The notes beneath the pieces were generated by a model. That model was given only the letters and a program-made list of their open reading frames with translations, was not told the DNA's origin and made no database searches. A stretch of 64,000 bases of DNA from Hymenobacter lucidus (GTDB lineage: Bacteria > Bacteroidota > Bacteroidia > Cytophagales > Hymenobacteraceae): NCBI RefSeq assembly GCF_020447265.1, contig NZ_JAJADR010000001.1:372001-436000 (forward strand). Reading direction: 5' to 3'. The position numbers were made by a program, and so were the translations under genes. Below are positions 41,677 through 53,073 of this stretch, piece after piece (positions within the stretch are counted from its first letter, which is position 1; each line of letters starts with the position of its first letter).

Positions 41677-42285
41677 CTAGCGGGCAGCCTGACCGTTGCG
41701 GCTGTCGGTGGGCGGATAACTGCCCAGCACGCTGCCTACAATGCGGTATACTTCAGGCTCCGAAATGGTCTGGTTTTCGACCTGGGCCTCGCCCATGCCG
41801 CGCCACGCCAGCTCTTTGCGCTTGGCATCCACGAAGTCGATGATGACGGTGCCTTCTTTGTACTGCGACACCGTGTTCATGCCCCGGCCGTAGCCGTAGC
41901 CATATCCGTAGTAGCCGTAGCCGAAGGGCGAATAGGGGCTGCTGTTGATGCGCTGCTTGTCTTCTACTTTAGCGCTGTAAGCCACGTACACGTCCGGGTT
42001 GGATTCTACCTGGGTCAGGCCCTTACGGGTCATTTCGGTTTCCACGGCCGTGCGCATGCGCTTGTCGAGGAAGGATTCGTAGCCCCGGGCCGGGCCGTCC
42101 TGCGTGTCGGGGCGCTGCTGCGGATACCAGGCCCAAGTTTTGTAAGCGCGGAAATTAACGGAGTGGTCGAAGTCGGATGTGACGCCGACGTGCGAGGTAG
42201 CGCAGCTGGTAGCGCCCAGCAGCAAAGAAACGCCCACGGCAGCCATAGCCACCGGACGAATGAGGAAGCGGGATATGCGGTTCAT
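41677..42285 (-). CDS. DUF4136-domain lipoprotein
   Basis: The 202-residue protein has a lipoprotein signal (GVSLLLGATSC, Cys28) and the DUF4136 pattern: VTSDFDHSVNFRAYKTWAWYP near residue 35, a helix with the AVETEMTRKGL end of the first half, NPDVYVAYSAKVEDKQR near residue 97, then a Tyr/Gly-rich linker (GYGYYGYGYGYGRGM) and EGTVIIDFVDAKRKELAWRG near residue 144. Proteins of this family sit in the outer membrane or periplasm; the role is unknown. It is convergent with lipA and divergent from the small SH3-like lipoprotein. Confidence 0.88.
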   Translation of the reverse strand: MNRISRFLIRPVAMAAVGVSLLLGATSCATSHVGVTSDFDHSVNFRAYKTWAWYPQQRPDTQDGPARGYESFLDKRMRTAVETEMTRKGLTQVESNPDVYVAYSAKVEDKQRINSSPYSPFGYGYYGYGYGYGRGMNTVSQYKEGTVIIDFVDAKRKELAWRGMGEAQVENQTISEPEVYRIVGSVLGSYPPTDSRNGQAAR

Positions 42286-42494
42286 AGTCGGTTGAATCAG
42301 ATAGGTGAGAAAGGCTCCGGGCAGCGGTAAAAGATACAGAAAAACGTTGCTTTTCGGGGCTGCTGATTTAACGTTGCCAGCCCTGCCAACGTTCCCAAAT
42401 AGTAGGATAGCAGCCTGTTCCGGAAAGAAAATTTTATTGGAAAATTCCTTTTAACCTTGAAATAGCCCTACCTTAACCATCCTAACGACACCTT

Positions 42495-42791
42495 ATGAAC
42501 AAACGTATACTTCACGTCTTGGTACTCGGCGCACTGACCTCCTGTAGTGCGGCCAGCGAGTCTTCTTCCTCTTCCCGCGCCAACCGCGCTCCGGTGGCCT
42601 ACAATACCGTCGTAGAATGCACGCTCTATGATGGCATGAACAAAGAATCGGCCCAGCTCACGGTCGTTTCCTCCGGCATGGAAGTGCAGGTAATGGACAC
42701 CGTCGACGCGTACTTTGTGAAAGCCAAGGTTACCAAGGATGGCAAGCCGCTAACTGGCTACATGTACCGCACCTGCTTTCCACAGCGCTAG
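42495..42791 (+). CDS. Small lipoprotein with SH3-like fold
   Basis: The 98-residue protein has a short signal with a lipobox-like VLGALTSC (Cys17), a Ser-rich linker (SSSSSRA), and a C-terminal domain with the bacterial SH3 pattern (VVECTLYDGMNKESAQLTVV, GMEVQVMD, VKAKVTKDGKPLTGYMYR). Such domains bind cell-wall peptides or proteins. The assignment rests on pattern only. A perfect terminator follows. Confidence 0.68.
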   Translation: MNKRILHVLVLGALTSCSAASESSSSSRANRAPVAYNTVVECTLYDGMNKESAQLTVVSSGMEVQVMDTVDAYFVKAKVTKDGKPLTGYMYRTCFPQR

Positions 42792-42851
42792 GCTGTTAGA
42801 GCTCAGAGTAAAAACTTAGAAGCGTGGCTGCCGTCTGGCAGTTTTGGCAAG

Positions 42852-42898
42852 AAAAACACAAAAGGCCGATTCATTGCGAATCGGCCTTTTGTGTTTTT
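42852..42898. terminator. Bidirectional terminator
   Basis: AAAAACACAAAAGGCCGATTC and its reverse complement form a stem of about 20 bp with a short loop, between the SH3-like gene and the convergent gcvP. Confidence 0.95.
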
Positions 42899-42932
42899 AA
42901 GCGCGGGGGTTCTAGACGCTCACTTCTCAGGT

Positions 42933-45854
<2,922 letters not shown>

Positions 45855-45905
45855 AAAGGGAATGGATGAGGGTGGCAAGGGAGCAGGCCCGGCAACGAGC
45901 CCAAG

Positions 45906-45913
45906 CAAAGGTA
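45906..45913 (-). promoter_or_regulatory. -7 promoter box TACCTTTG for gcvP
   Basis: An exact TAnnTTTG match on the minus strand lies 51 bases before the gcvP start at 45854. Confidence 0.6.
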
Positions 45914-46150
45914 GCGCGAAAAGCTTTTATGGGTAAGCTCCGAAACCGGCAAAAGTTTCGGCTTTTTGCGGGGCGTAAAAGCAGCTACCAGCTACAGGGT
46001 AATTGTGCTGTTTGCGCCAGCTTTAACAAAAAATAGCACTGAAAAGAGCCGGCACCCGCGCGGTTTACAATGGGTTTATGAAAAAACAGCACAAACGCCA
46101 CGGCACCTGAGAATTTGGCTGGTAGGGGACGCATACTTCCCCCAAAAAAC

Positions 46151-46158
46151 TAGCTTTG
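46151..46158 (+). promoter_or_regulatory. -7 promoter box TAGCTTTG
   Basis: An exact TAnnTTTG match lies 35 bases before the ATG at 46194. Confidence 0.6.
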
Positions 46159-46193
46159 CCCTTCCCAACCCGTTCCCACCCACTCCTAAACGT

Positions 46194-47408
46194 ATGCCTC
46201 CCATTACTATCGGCCTCATTCGCGAAGGCAAAACTATTCCCGATAAGCGCGTGCCGCTCACGCCCAAAAAATGCGTGGAAGCCCAAAGCACCTTTGCCGG
46301 CCTTACCGTGGTGGTACAGGAAAGCCCCGTCCGTAGCTACTCCGACCAGGAATACCGCGACTTGGGTATCGAGGTCAGTGCCGATATGAGCCGGTGCGAC
46401 ATCCTGATGGGCGTGAAGGAAGTGCCCGTAGCCCAGCTGATTCCCAATAAAACCTACCTGTTTTTCTCCCACACCGTGAAAAAGCAACCGGCCAACCGGG
46501 AGCTGCTGCGGGCTATTCTGCAGAAGAACATTACCCTGATTGACTACGAGATGCTTACCAACGCCGACGGGGAGCGAATAGTGGCCTTTGGGCGCTACGC
46601 CGGCATCGTGGGGGCCTACAACGGGCTGCTGACCTACGGCCGCAAGCACGACCTCTACAAGCTCAAGCCAGCCTACCAGTGCGTGGACATGGATGATATG
46701 CAGGAAGAATTTTTTAAGGTCAAGAAGCTGCCGCCCATCAAGATTGCCGTAACCGGCTCGGGCCGCGTAGCCCAGGGCGCTTTGGAGGTGCTCGACCGAA
46801 TGGGAATTCGGCGGGTGAGCGTGTACGACTACCTCTACCTCGATTTTGCCGAGCCCGTATACACCCAGCTCCGCAGCTCCGACTACAACGCCCGCCTTGA
46901 TGGCCGGGTGTGGGATACGCCCGATTTTCACCGCAACCCGCAGCTCTACCAGAGCACGTTCGACAAGTACCTGCCCGTTACCGACCTGCTGATTGCCTGC
47001 GCCTACTGGCACCCGGCGGCCCCGCTGCTCTTCACCGAGGAGCAAACCCGGCAACCCAACTTTCGCATCAACACCATTGCCGACGTAACCTGCGACGTGA
47101 ACGGGTCCATTCCCTGTACCAAGCGCAGCACCAGCATTCAGGACCCGCTGTTCGACTACAACCCCCAGACCGGCGGCCTGGAGGAGCCCTGCTCCCGGGA
47201 GGGCAACATCACGGTAATGGCCGTAGACAACCTTCCTTGCGAGCTGCCCCGCAATGCCTCCCGCGACTTCGGCCGCCAACTGCTCGACAACGTGTTTCCC
47301 CACCTGCTCAGCGACGATGCCGACGAAGTCATCGAGCGGGCTACCATCACCCGCAACGGCCAGCTTACGGAGCGCTACCAATATCTAAGCGACTACGTGG
47401 CCGATTAG
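46194..47408 (+). CDS. Alanine dehydrogenase / saccharopine dehydrogenase-type oxidoreductase
   Basis: The 404-residue protein belongs to the AlaDH/PNT/saccharopine dehydrogenase superfamily: an N-terminal IGLIREGKTIPDKRVPLTPKKC block, the LFFSHTVKKQP segment near residue 90, a nucleotide-binding VTGSGRVAQGALEVLDRMG near residue 183, and the late TIADVTCDVNGSIPCTKRSTSI block near residue 295. The last is more like lysine-forming saccharopine dehydrogenase-type proteins than plain alanine dehydrogenase. It probably uses NAD(H) on an amino acid; the exact substrate is not certain. The ATG at 46194 is the family start; a terminator follows. Confidence 0.85.
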   Translation: MPPITIGLIREGKTIPDKRVPLTPKKCVEAQSTFAGLTVVVQESPVRSYSDQEYRDLGIEVSADMSRCDILMGVKEVPVAQLIPNKTYLFFSHTVKKQPANRELLRAILQKNITLIDYEMLTNADGERIVAFGRYAGIVGAYNGLLTYGRKHDLYKLKPAYQCVDMDDMQEEFFKVKKLPPIKIAVTGSGRVAQGALEVLDRMGIRRVSVYDYLYLDFAEPVYTQLRSSDYNARLDGRVWDTPDFHRNPQLYQSTFDKYLPVTDLLIACAYWHPAAPLLFTEEQTRQPNFRINTIADVTCDVNGSIPCTKRSTSIQDPLFDYNPQTGGLEEPCSREGNITVMAVDNLPCELPRNASRDFGRQLLDNVFPHLLSDDADEVIERATITRNGQLTERYQYLSDYVAD

Positions 47409-47438
47409 CTTCGCCTTGGCCCCATGGAGTGTTACAAG

Positions 47439-47470
47439 AAAGGCCCGCTGTTGAGCAGCGGGCCTTTTTT
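47439..47470. terminator. Bidirectional terminator
   Basis: AAAGGCCCGCTG and CAGCGGGCCTTT with a short TTGAG loop and T run, between the AlaDH-family gene and the convergent DUF1206 gene. Confidence 0.9.
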
Positions 47471-47491
47471 GTAACTGGCAGAAAGAAATTT

Positions 47492-48328
47492 CTATACTCC
47501 GTTAAGTACAGGATATTTAGCCTGTACGACCATATATACGCCGTAAGCTACCAAGCCCAGGGCAACTACACCTAACACGCCCGGACCCATAGAGCCCAGT
47601 AGGTCGAAGGCGCCTTCGGTGTCGTTTACTTCTCCGGCGTTGGAGTGGCGGGCAGCCTGCACGAAAAAGTAGCCGATAATAGCCATTACGATGCCACGGG
47701 CCGTGTAGCCGATCTGACCAGTGCGGTACACAATCTGTTGCTGCTCGGCGGGCAGGCTGCTGGCATTCACGTGCTTGGCAAACTTGCCCGAATATGCCCG
47801 CCATATCTGGTAGATACCCGTGCCGATGATGATCAGCCCAATGGCGCCCACCAGCCAGGGCCCATACGACTGCTCCAGCAGTGTGGCCACCATTGACTGC
47901 TTGGTGTCACCGCCGCCACCAGCACTACTGACACTGGTGTTTTGCCAGGCTGCCTTGCCCGCATAGAAGGCCAAGGCCACGTAGAACAACCCACTGGCGG
48001 CGTAGCCAATGCGCCGGGCAATGCCTTTGGCGCCATTGCCTTTGCTCTCAGTGTCGCGCAGGGCTTGGGTAAAGCGCCAGATAACGTAGCCCGCCAGGCC
48101 GAAGGCAATTAGTCCCAGCAGCAGCCGGCCCATTGGCAAATCCTGAATTGCTTGCACGGCCTGCTGCTTGTCGGCGGTTTTGCCGCCTTGCATGCCGGTA
48201 GCGGCCAATAGGGCCAGGATGCCCATCGTGAGGTATACTACTCCTTTGGCCGCAAAGCCAAAGCGGGCCAGCGTACGGATGCCCTGGGAGGGCGAAGCAT
48301 TAGGAAGAACGGAAGAAATCGAGGTCAT
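47492..48328 (-). CDS. DUF1206-domain membrane protein
   Basis: The 278-residue protein is built of three DUF1206 repeats, each of about 80 residues with two spans: they start ARFGFAAKGVVYLTMGILAL near residue 20, ARRIGYAASGLFYVALAFYA near 102 and TGQIGYTARGIVMAIIGYFF near 198. The repeated (A/G)-R-x-G-(F/Y)-x-A-x-G block is diagnostic. No enzyme activity is known. It is transcribed alone, downstream of a hypothetical DprA-like gene on the same strand. Confidence 0.9.
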   Translation of the reverse strand: MTSISSVLPNASPSQGIRTLARFGFAAKGVVYLTMGILALLAATGMQGGKTADKQQAVQAIQDLPMGRLLLGLIAFGLAGYVIWRFTQALRDTESKGNGAKGIARRIGYAASGLFYVALAFYAGKAAWQNTSVSSAGGGGDTKQSMVATLLEQSYGPWLVGAIGLIIIGTGIYQIWRAYSGKFAKHVNASSLPAEQQQIVYRTGQIGYTARGIVMAIIGYFFVQAARHSNAGEVNDTEGAFDLLGSMGPGVLGVVALGLVAYGVYMVVQAKYPVLNGV

Positions 48329-48402
48329 AGTAGTAGGGAGCAGAAACCAGTGAGGCTACTGCTTACGATCCTGCTACGGTTTAGGTGCATCCGCCCTGCT
48401 TT

Positions 48403-48975
48403 TTACAGGTGCTGGCTGTGCCGGCCCAGTATACCGCTGGGATGAAAGCAAAGCGCGCCGCGCTGGCGGAGTGCCTGATTCTCGGGTAGGTCGAGCGTAA
48501 AAACCGGCTTGCCCTGGGCCGATGGACTTTGCAGCAGCCGGTCCAGGATGCCACCGGGAGTGACGTAGGGCACGAAGAACTGATCGGCCAGGTCGGCAAT
48601 GAGCAGGTTGCGGATATCAGCCGTTTCCTGGGTTACAGTTTTTACGTCGGGCTCGAAAAGCGTGATGAACAGCAGGTTGCCGGCTTCTATTTCCCGGCCG
48701 TACTCCATTCGGATGTTGTGCTGGATACCGCGCCCAAGGGCATAAATAACCGGTTGCTGCGGACCCTGCAACAGGTAGCGAAACACGGTTTGCTCCAGCA
48801 TCGAGTGAAAGCCCGACAAAATGCACTGACCCTCAGCCCGCTGCTCCAGTGCCCATAGATAGGTGGGCTGCTCGATGCTGGCTGGGTAGTTGCGGGAGCA
48901 GAAAAAGGCGGTTTTGGGCAGCTGCAGCAACTCCGCGTTGCCAAGCTTGCGTATTTCTTCCGGGGCAATCGACAT
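48403..48975 (-). CDS. DprA/SMF-like Rossmann-fold protein, 190 residues
   Basis: The protein has the pattern of the DprA/SMF fold: KTAFFCSRNYPASIEQPTYLWALEQ near residue 22, ILSGFHSMLEQTVFRYLL near residue 54 and VIYALGRGIQHNIR near residue 78, where Ser-Gly-Phe-His-Ser and Ala-x-Gly-Arg-Gly-Ile would bind DNA or a nucleotide. It is far shorter than true DprA (about 290-370 residues) and has no DprA C-terminal winged helix, so it is more like the stand-alone SMF proteins whose role is uncertain (DNA uptake, recombination or nucleotide binding). Start at 48975 is chosen by pattern. It is transcribed in the same direction as DUF1206. Confidence 0.68.
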   Translation of the reverse strand: MSIAPEEIRKLGNAELLQLPKTAFFCSRNYPASIEQPTYLWALEQRAEGQCILSGFHSMLEQTVFRYLLQGPQQPVIYALGRGIQHNIRMEYGREIEAGNLLFITLFEPDVKTVTQETADIRNLLIADLADQFFVPYVTPGGILDRLLQSPSAQGKPVFTLDLPENQALRQRGALCFHPSGILGRHSQHL

Positions 48976-49059
48976 ACTGAACCGCAGTAGTACCAACCCG
49001 CTCTAACGGATTAGTGCTGATTGTAATTGTGAAATTACTATATATAATCGGCAATACCC

Positions 49060-49103
49060 AAAAAAGCCCCGTACCAACTAATGAGTGTTGATACGAGGCT
49101 TTT
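49060..49103. terminator. Terminator after the csbD-like gene
   Basis: AAAAAAGCCCCGTACCAAC pairs with GTTGATACGAGGCTTTT; it ends the CsbD-like gene on the minus strand. Confidence 0.8.
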
Positions 49104-49121
49104 GAATAGTGTTGCTGTAGT

Positions 49122-49340
49122 CTACAAGTGGCGGTTAAACCAGCTTTTCAGGTCATCAATGGCGTGCCCCGTCTTTTCTTGCAGGCGGCCAAACCATTCG
49201 TCCTGCTTGCCTTCCTGGTAGTCTAGGTCGTCATCGGTGAGGCTACCCCATTCCTGCTTGGCTTTGCCCTTGATTTCGTTCCAGTTGCCGCGGGCCCGCA
49301 GTTCGGTTTTGTCGTCGATGTTATTGTTATTCAAGTCCAT
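49122..49340 (-). CDS. CsbD-family stress-response protein
   Basis: The 72-residue hydrophilic protein matches CsbD: NWNEIKGKAKQEWGSLTDDDL in the middle with the later GKQDEWFGRLQEKTGHAIDDL. The family is induced by general stress in many bacteria; the molecular role is unknown. A strong hairpin terminator follows. It is flanked by genes on the same strand but with gaps over 100 bases. Confidence 0.93.
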   Translation of the reverse strand: MDLNNNNIDDKTELRARGNWNEIKGKAKQEWGSLTDDDLDYQEGKQDEWFGRLQEKTGHAIDDLKSWFNRHL

Positions 49341-49476
49341 GGTTGTGGGTTTTGGTAGAAAGAACAGTCACTTGTCATACGCAACCTCAACCATGGAGTT
49401 GGAATTATTTCAATAAATTATTAATCATATAGGAGGTAAACGCCCCTGTATTCCGGCCCGAAAATCGGCAACCTGT

Positions 49477-50067
49477 TTAGTTGAATACAGACACTAGAAT
49501 AATGGCAGTAGCCACCAAAACGGTACCCAAGCCCGTGCCGAACCCGGCGGCGGCTTTGCCCAGCTTCTGCCGCTGCGCCTGCCGACGGTAACCGCTCATG
49601 TAGTCAGGGTTTTGCAGCAGTGCCCGGTCGGAGGTGATGATATTGACCGGGCTGGGGCGGCTGGCAGCAATAACAGTTCCGACGACTAGCCCAACGGGCG
49701 CATACGCCACCGTAGCGCCGAAAGTGCCCCAGAAAGCGCCGGGCGCCCGGAAGTTTTTCCGGGCATCCAGCATGCCCATGCTACGGGCATCGGCGCCGGA
49801 AAGGCTGGGAGCCGCCGGGGCGTGCTGAATTACTTCCTTCGTGCCATTGGCGTACCGAATCAGGAAAACCTGACTGGCGGCTACGTGTAGCGTATCGGAG
49901 GCAACGGTATCGACCGGTAAGTAGCTGATATCCGCCGGCGTGATGACGAGTACCCGGGCATTGACTTCACGGCCATCAATGTGCAGAATTACGTCGTGCG
50001 GGGCCTGGGCACGGGCCGCACCCGGGAGCAGACAGATGGACAACAGCAACAGGTAGAGAAAGCGCAT
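49477..50067 (-). CDS. Exported protein, paralogous in its N-terminal domain to the gene at 50110
   Basis: The 196-residue protein has a signal peptide (LYLLLLSICLLPGAARAQ) and a small domain of about 60 residues with a VLVITPADISYLPVD and FLIRYANGTKEV block. The adjacent upstream gene (50110-50853) carries the same domain (VLEITPTEIHYKRFD, VFMIRYANGTKEV). After it come two hydrophobic segments (GAFWGTFGATVAYAPVGLVVGTVIAA near residue 112 and GLGTVLVATAIILVSVF at the end). Start at 50067 fits the signal. The function is unknown. Confidence 0.72.
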   Translation of the reverse strand: MRFLYLLLLSICLLPGAARAQAPHDVILHIDGREVNARVLVITPADISYLPVDTVASDTLHVAASQVFLIRYANGTKEVIQHAPAAPSLSGADARSMGMLDARKNFRAPGAFWGTFGATVAYAPVGLVVGTVIAASRPSPVNIITSDRALLQNPDYMSGYRRQAQRQKLGKAAAGFGTGLGTVLVATAIILVSVFN

Positions 50068-50109
50068 GGCAGAGTAGAAAGGTAGAATGAATAAATAAAT
50101 GGTAGTGAC

Positions 50110-50853
50110 CTAGTTGCGACGCGAATTAAAGCCAAGCAGCAAGCTAAGTCGCGCCCCGCCATTGCCGGGTACTACCGCAAAATTCACTGGGAAGTTGACT
50201 CCGTGGGAGCGGAAGCTGGTGCCCACAGCCAGGGCTACGCCGGCGCTAACCGGTGTCAGGTTAGGACCCAGGCCAAACTCGAAGCCCTTCGGCCCCCGGA
50301 TGCCAATCAGTGCGTTCAGGCTGGGAATAAACTTGTTCTGCTCCAGGCCGGCTATCAGCGGTACTATTTCTACCAAGCCCGAGGTGCCATTGGGCAGCCG
50401 GAAAACCCGGGTTTCAAATTGCCAGCCAAACTGCGTCAGAAAAGGCTTTACGCCATATTCGCGGTCGGCCTTGGTCGCCACGCCGCCCGTAAGCACCGTG
50501 AAGCCAATGCGGGGCCCGCCTAGGTGCACGTCGTTGTAAGCCGATTCTTCGTCGCCGGGTACCAGCGGGCCGGGCGGCAGCGCGGCCGGTACTTTGCCAC
50601 TGGGCAGGGTGCCCGATGCGGGCCCAAATACCTCCTTGGTCCCGTTGGCGTAGCGAATCATGAAGACGTCGGTTTTGCGCACGATAATCAGCGGGCCGTC
50701 CTGGTAATCGAAGCGCTTGTAGTGAATTTCAGTAGGGGTTATTTCCAGAACTTTCACTTGCAGCTCTTCCCCGTTTTGTTTGGTAAGGGTATCTTGGGCA
50801 TAACTAGTGAGGGCCAGCAGGCAACAGGTAAGCAGGAGTAGAAGACGGCGCAT
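50110..50853 (-). CDS. Exported protein with the shared IRYANGTKEV domain and a barrel-like tail
   Basis: The 247-residue protein has a signal peptide (RRLLLLLTCCLLALTSYAQ, cut near residue 19) and the shared N-terminal domain (residues 20-80), whose VFMIRYANGTKEV ending matches the downstream paralogue. The rest alternates strands (GPRIGFTVLTGGVATKADREYG, GWQFETRVFRL, LLLGFNSRRN) and ends in a strand typical of outer-membrane barrels. Start at 50853 is chosen for the signal peptide; the upstream extension is not a signal. The two genes are 42 bases apart on the same strand, hence probably one transcript. Confidence 0.72.
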   Translation of the reverse strand: MRRLLLLLTCCLLALTSYAQDTLTKQNGEELQVKVLEITPTEIHYKRFDYQDGPLIIVRKTDVFMIRYANGTKEVFGPASGTLPSGKVPAALPPGPLVPGDEESAYNDVHLGGPRIGFTVLTGGVATKADREYGVKPFLTQFGWQFETRVFRLPNGTSGLVEIVPLIAGLEQNKFIPSLNALIGIRGPKGFEFGLGPNLTPVSAGVALAVGTSFRSHGVNFPVNFAVVPGNGGARLSLLLGFNSRRN

Positions 50854-51041
50854 TGCGGTGTGGAGTAGAGTGAAATTTTGTATCCGAAAGATGCAGCATT
50901 GACGCGGGCTGCTGCTAGCCAACTTTCTGAGCGGCAGGACTTTTTATTAGTAGCAACGAATGGGGTATATGCCTGATTATTAGATAATTTGCGGCCAGGT
51001 ATTTAGACTTTCAAGAATTCTCCGCACCTTGAGTCACGACC

Positions 51042-52574
51042 ATGGATGACTTACGGACTACTCTCGCCACTTTCTCCGCCGAAGACCGCAAGGATTTCGG
51101 CCGTTTCATTCAGCGCCAGCGCAAAAAGCAGAAGGGCCGCATGGATTCGCGCCTGTATGAGCTGCTGCTGCACCAAAAGGAATATAGCACCGAAGAGCTG
51201 GTAGCGCGCCTCTACCCCGAGGAGCCCAATACGGTGGCCTACTATGCCCTGCGCAAGCGGCTGATGCGCCATATTACCGATTTTCTGCTGCTACGCCAGC
51301 GCCAGCAAGACCCCACAGCGGCTTCCTCAGTGCGCGGACAGCTCACGCTGGCTCAGTACCTGTTTGAGGCCGGGGTGCCCCGCATGGCTTGGCTCACGCT
51401 ACGCAAAGCCGAAAAGCTGGCCCAGACCAACGAGCAGTACGAGCTGCTCAACACTATCTATAACCTGCAAATAGCCCAGGCCGATAGTGAGTATGCCGAC
51501 GACCTGAGCGAAATTATCCGCCGCCGCAACCTCAACAAGAAAGCCGCCGACGAGGAGGAGCGGGCCGGTATTGCCCACAGCCTCATCCGGCAGCGCCTGC
51601 GCGAGGCCCGGCAGCGGGGCCGGGCCGGCGAGTCGTTCGACGGCATTATGCAGGAAGTGCTGCGCGAGTACGATTTGCAGGAAGCCTTTGCCCGGCGGCC
51701 CTCGTTGCTCTACCGGCTTATGGCCATTGCCCGTAGCGCCATGCTGGCCCGCCGCGACTTTGCTTCCTTTACGCCCTTCGTTATCCGGTGCTACAAGCTC
51801 ATGGAAAAGCGTCACGGCTTTGCCCAAGCTCACCGCTACTACCAGCTCAGCCTGCTCTACATGATTGCGCACGGCCTCTACCGTACGCGCCGCTTCCCCG
51901 AGTCTATTGCGTACCTAGAGCAGCTGCGTGCGGCCCTGTATGCCGGCCCACGCGGCCATTACGCCGATTTTGTGCCCAAGTACACCTTTCTGCTGGCGGC
52001 CAACTATGCCTTTCTGCGGCGCAACACCGAGAGTATTCAACTGCTGGAAGAGGTGCTCAAGGGGCGCGACGTGGTGCTCAACACCCGCGACCAGCTCACG
52101 GCCCGCCTAGGCCTGGGCTTCCACTATTTTGCCGAGGGCAAGTTTGCCAAAACCAACCAGGTACTTATCGGCATCGGCCGCTCCGACCGGTGGTGCGAGC
52201 AGCAGATGGGCCTGGAGTGGGTCTTCAACAAAAGCCTGGGCGAAATGCTGGTGCAGCTGGAAATGGGTAACTCCGACCTGGCGCTGAACCGGCTGCGGGC
52301 CATTGAGCGCGCCCTGCGCGAGCGGCTCGGCGACGAGGGCGGCGACTATCACTACGTGCTAAGCTACCTGGGGCTAGTGCGCGAAATCATCGACGATCCG
52401 GCGGCCCCCACCACGCCCGGCTTCCGGCAGCGCATGGAAGCCTTGCCCGACTTTTTACCTCTGGAGCGGGAAGATCTGCACGCCATGAGCTTCTACGCCT
52501 GGCTAAAGTCGCGTACCGTGTCGCGGCCCTACTACGACGTGCTGCTGGAGCTGTCGGCTACGGCTCCGGTATAA
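51042..52574 (+). CDS. Large alpha-helical (TPR-like) protein, 510 residues
   Basis: The protein has no signal or membrane segment. An N-terminal part (1-120) is rich in Lys, Arg and Glu (KDFGRFIQRQRKKQKGRMDSRLYELLL, residues 17-43) and the rest consists of predicted helical repeats (AWLTLRKAEKLAQTNEQYELLNTIYNLQIAQAD near residue 112; YALRKRLMRHITDFLLLRQRQ near 66; SIAYLEQLRAALYAG near 290; HYFAEGKFAKTNQVLIGIG near 361). This fits a TPR- or HEAT-like scaffold. No known family was recognised. It is read alone and a stem-loop follows. Confidence 0.7.
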   Translation: MDDLRTTLATFSAEDRKDFGRFIQRQRKKQKGRMDSRLYELLLHQKEYSTEELVARLYPEEPNTVAYYALRKRLMRHITDFLLLRQRQQDPTAASSVRGQLTLAQYLFEAGVPRMAWLTLRKAEKLAQTNEQYELLNTIYNLQIAQADSEYADDLSEIIRRRNLNKKAADEEERAGIAHSLIRQRLREARQRGRAGESFDGIMQEVLREYDLQEAFARRPSLLYRLMAIARSAMLARRDFASFTPFVIRCYKLMEKRHGFAQAHRYYQLSLLYMIAHGLYRTRRFPESIAYLEQLRAALYAGPRGHYADFVPKYTFLLAANYAFLRRNTESIQLLEEVLKGRDVVLNTRDQLTARLGLGFHYFAEGKFAKTNQVLIGIGRSDRWCEQQMGLEWVFNKSLGEMLVQLEMGNSDLALNRLRAIERALRERLGDEGGDYHYVLSYLGLVREIIDDPAAPTTPGFRQRMEALPDFLPLEREDLHAMSFYAWLKSRTVSRPYYDVLLELSATAPV

Positions 52575-52593
52575 GGTAGTAGCCCACAAAAAG

Positions 52594-52628
52594 CACCGGG
52601 CCCGTGCTGTAGCAGCACGGGCCCGGTG
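52594..52628. terminator. Palindromic hairpin between convergent genes
   Basis: CACCGGGCCCGTGCTG and CAGCACGGGCCCGGTG form a perfect 16-bp stem with a 3-base loop. The T run is missing, so it may be a barrier or factor-assisted terminator. Confidence 0.7.
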
Positions 52629-52650
52629 GAAGAAAGGCAGTGGGGAGAAA

Positions 52651-52923
52651 CTACTTGGTTTCCTCTACCAGCTTGTCGGCTTCTTTGTTGACTACAACGG
52701 CCGTGTCGCCTTTTTCGGGAGCCATATCGGCTTTCACCTCTTCGGCGGCGTTGTTGGTAGCCTCGGCAGCGCCATTGGCGGCCTCCTGAGTGTTATTGGC
52801 AGCGTCGGTAGCGGCGCTTTCAGCAGTTGCTTCTGCGTTGTCCTGCGTTTTCTCGGAGCACGAAGTGGTAGCAAACAGGGCGAAAGAAGCGGCAACGAAC
52901 AGGGCTTTGAACGACATTTTCAT
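52651..52923 (-). CDS. Small acidic lipoprotein with low-complexity repeats
   Basis: The 90-residue protein begins with a lipoprotein signal (FVAASFALFATTSC, Cys22). The mature part is rich in Ala, Glu, Asn and Thr, with repeated A-x-x-A-A-x-x-(A/T) units (DAANNTQEAANGAAEATNNAAEE), typical of an amphipathic or coiled helix. No family could be named. It is convergent with the helical-repeat gene. Confidence 0.68.
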   Translation of the reverse strand: MKMSFKALFVAASFALFATTSCSEKTQDNAEATAESAATDAANNTQEAANGAAEATNNAAEEVKADMAPEKGDTAVVVNKEADKLVEETK

Positions 52924-53073
52924 GGCTAAGATGGAATGAATTAGAGTTTTAGGTTGGCTTTTATACGATGCTTCGTCAAAAGTAACCCGCCGGCGGGGCA
53001 GAAATTACCCGAAAACCCGGGCCGGCTATTAGTCGTAGCGCAAGCTCTTCACCTTTATATTCCCGTAGTTTTG

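Larger units (their letters stand above)
45855..46193. other. Divergent promoter region between gcvP and the AlaDH-family gene
   Basis: The region has exact -7 boxes for each side: TACCTTTG on the minus strand at 45906-45913 and TAGCTTTG on the plus strand at 46151-46158. No regulator site or RNA structure is evident between them. Confidence 0.6.

Noticed and set aside
46065..47381. Minus-strand frame of 438 codons
   Set aside because: Shadow of the dehydrogenase gene at 46194.
52954..53073. Upstream extension of the DUF6799 gene
   Set aside because: It would begin within the promoter region of the divergent lipoprotein and has no signal sequence; the later TTG fits the signal peptide.
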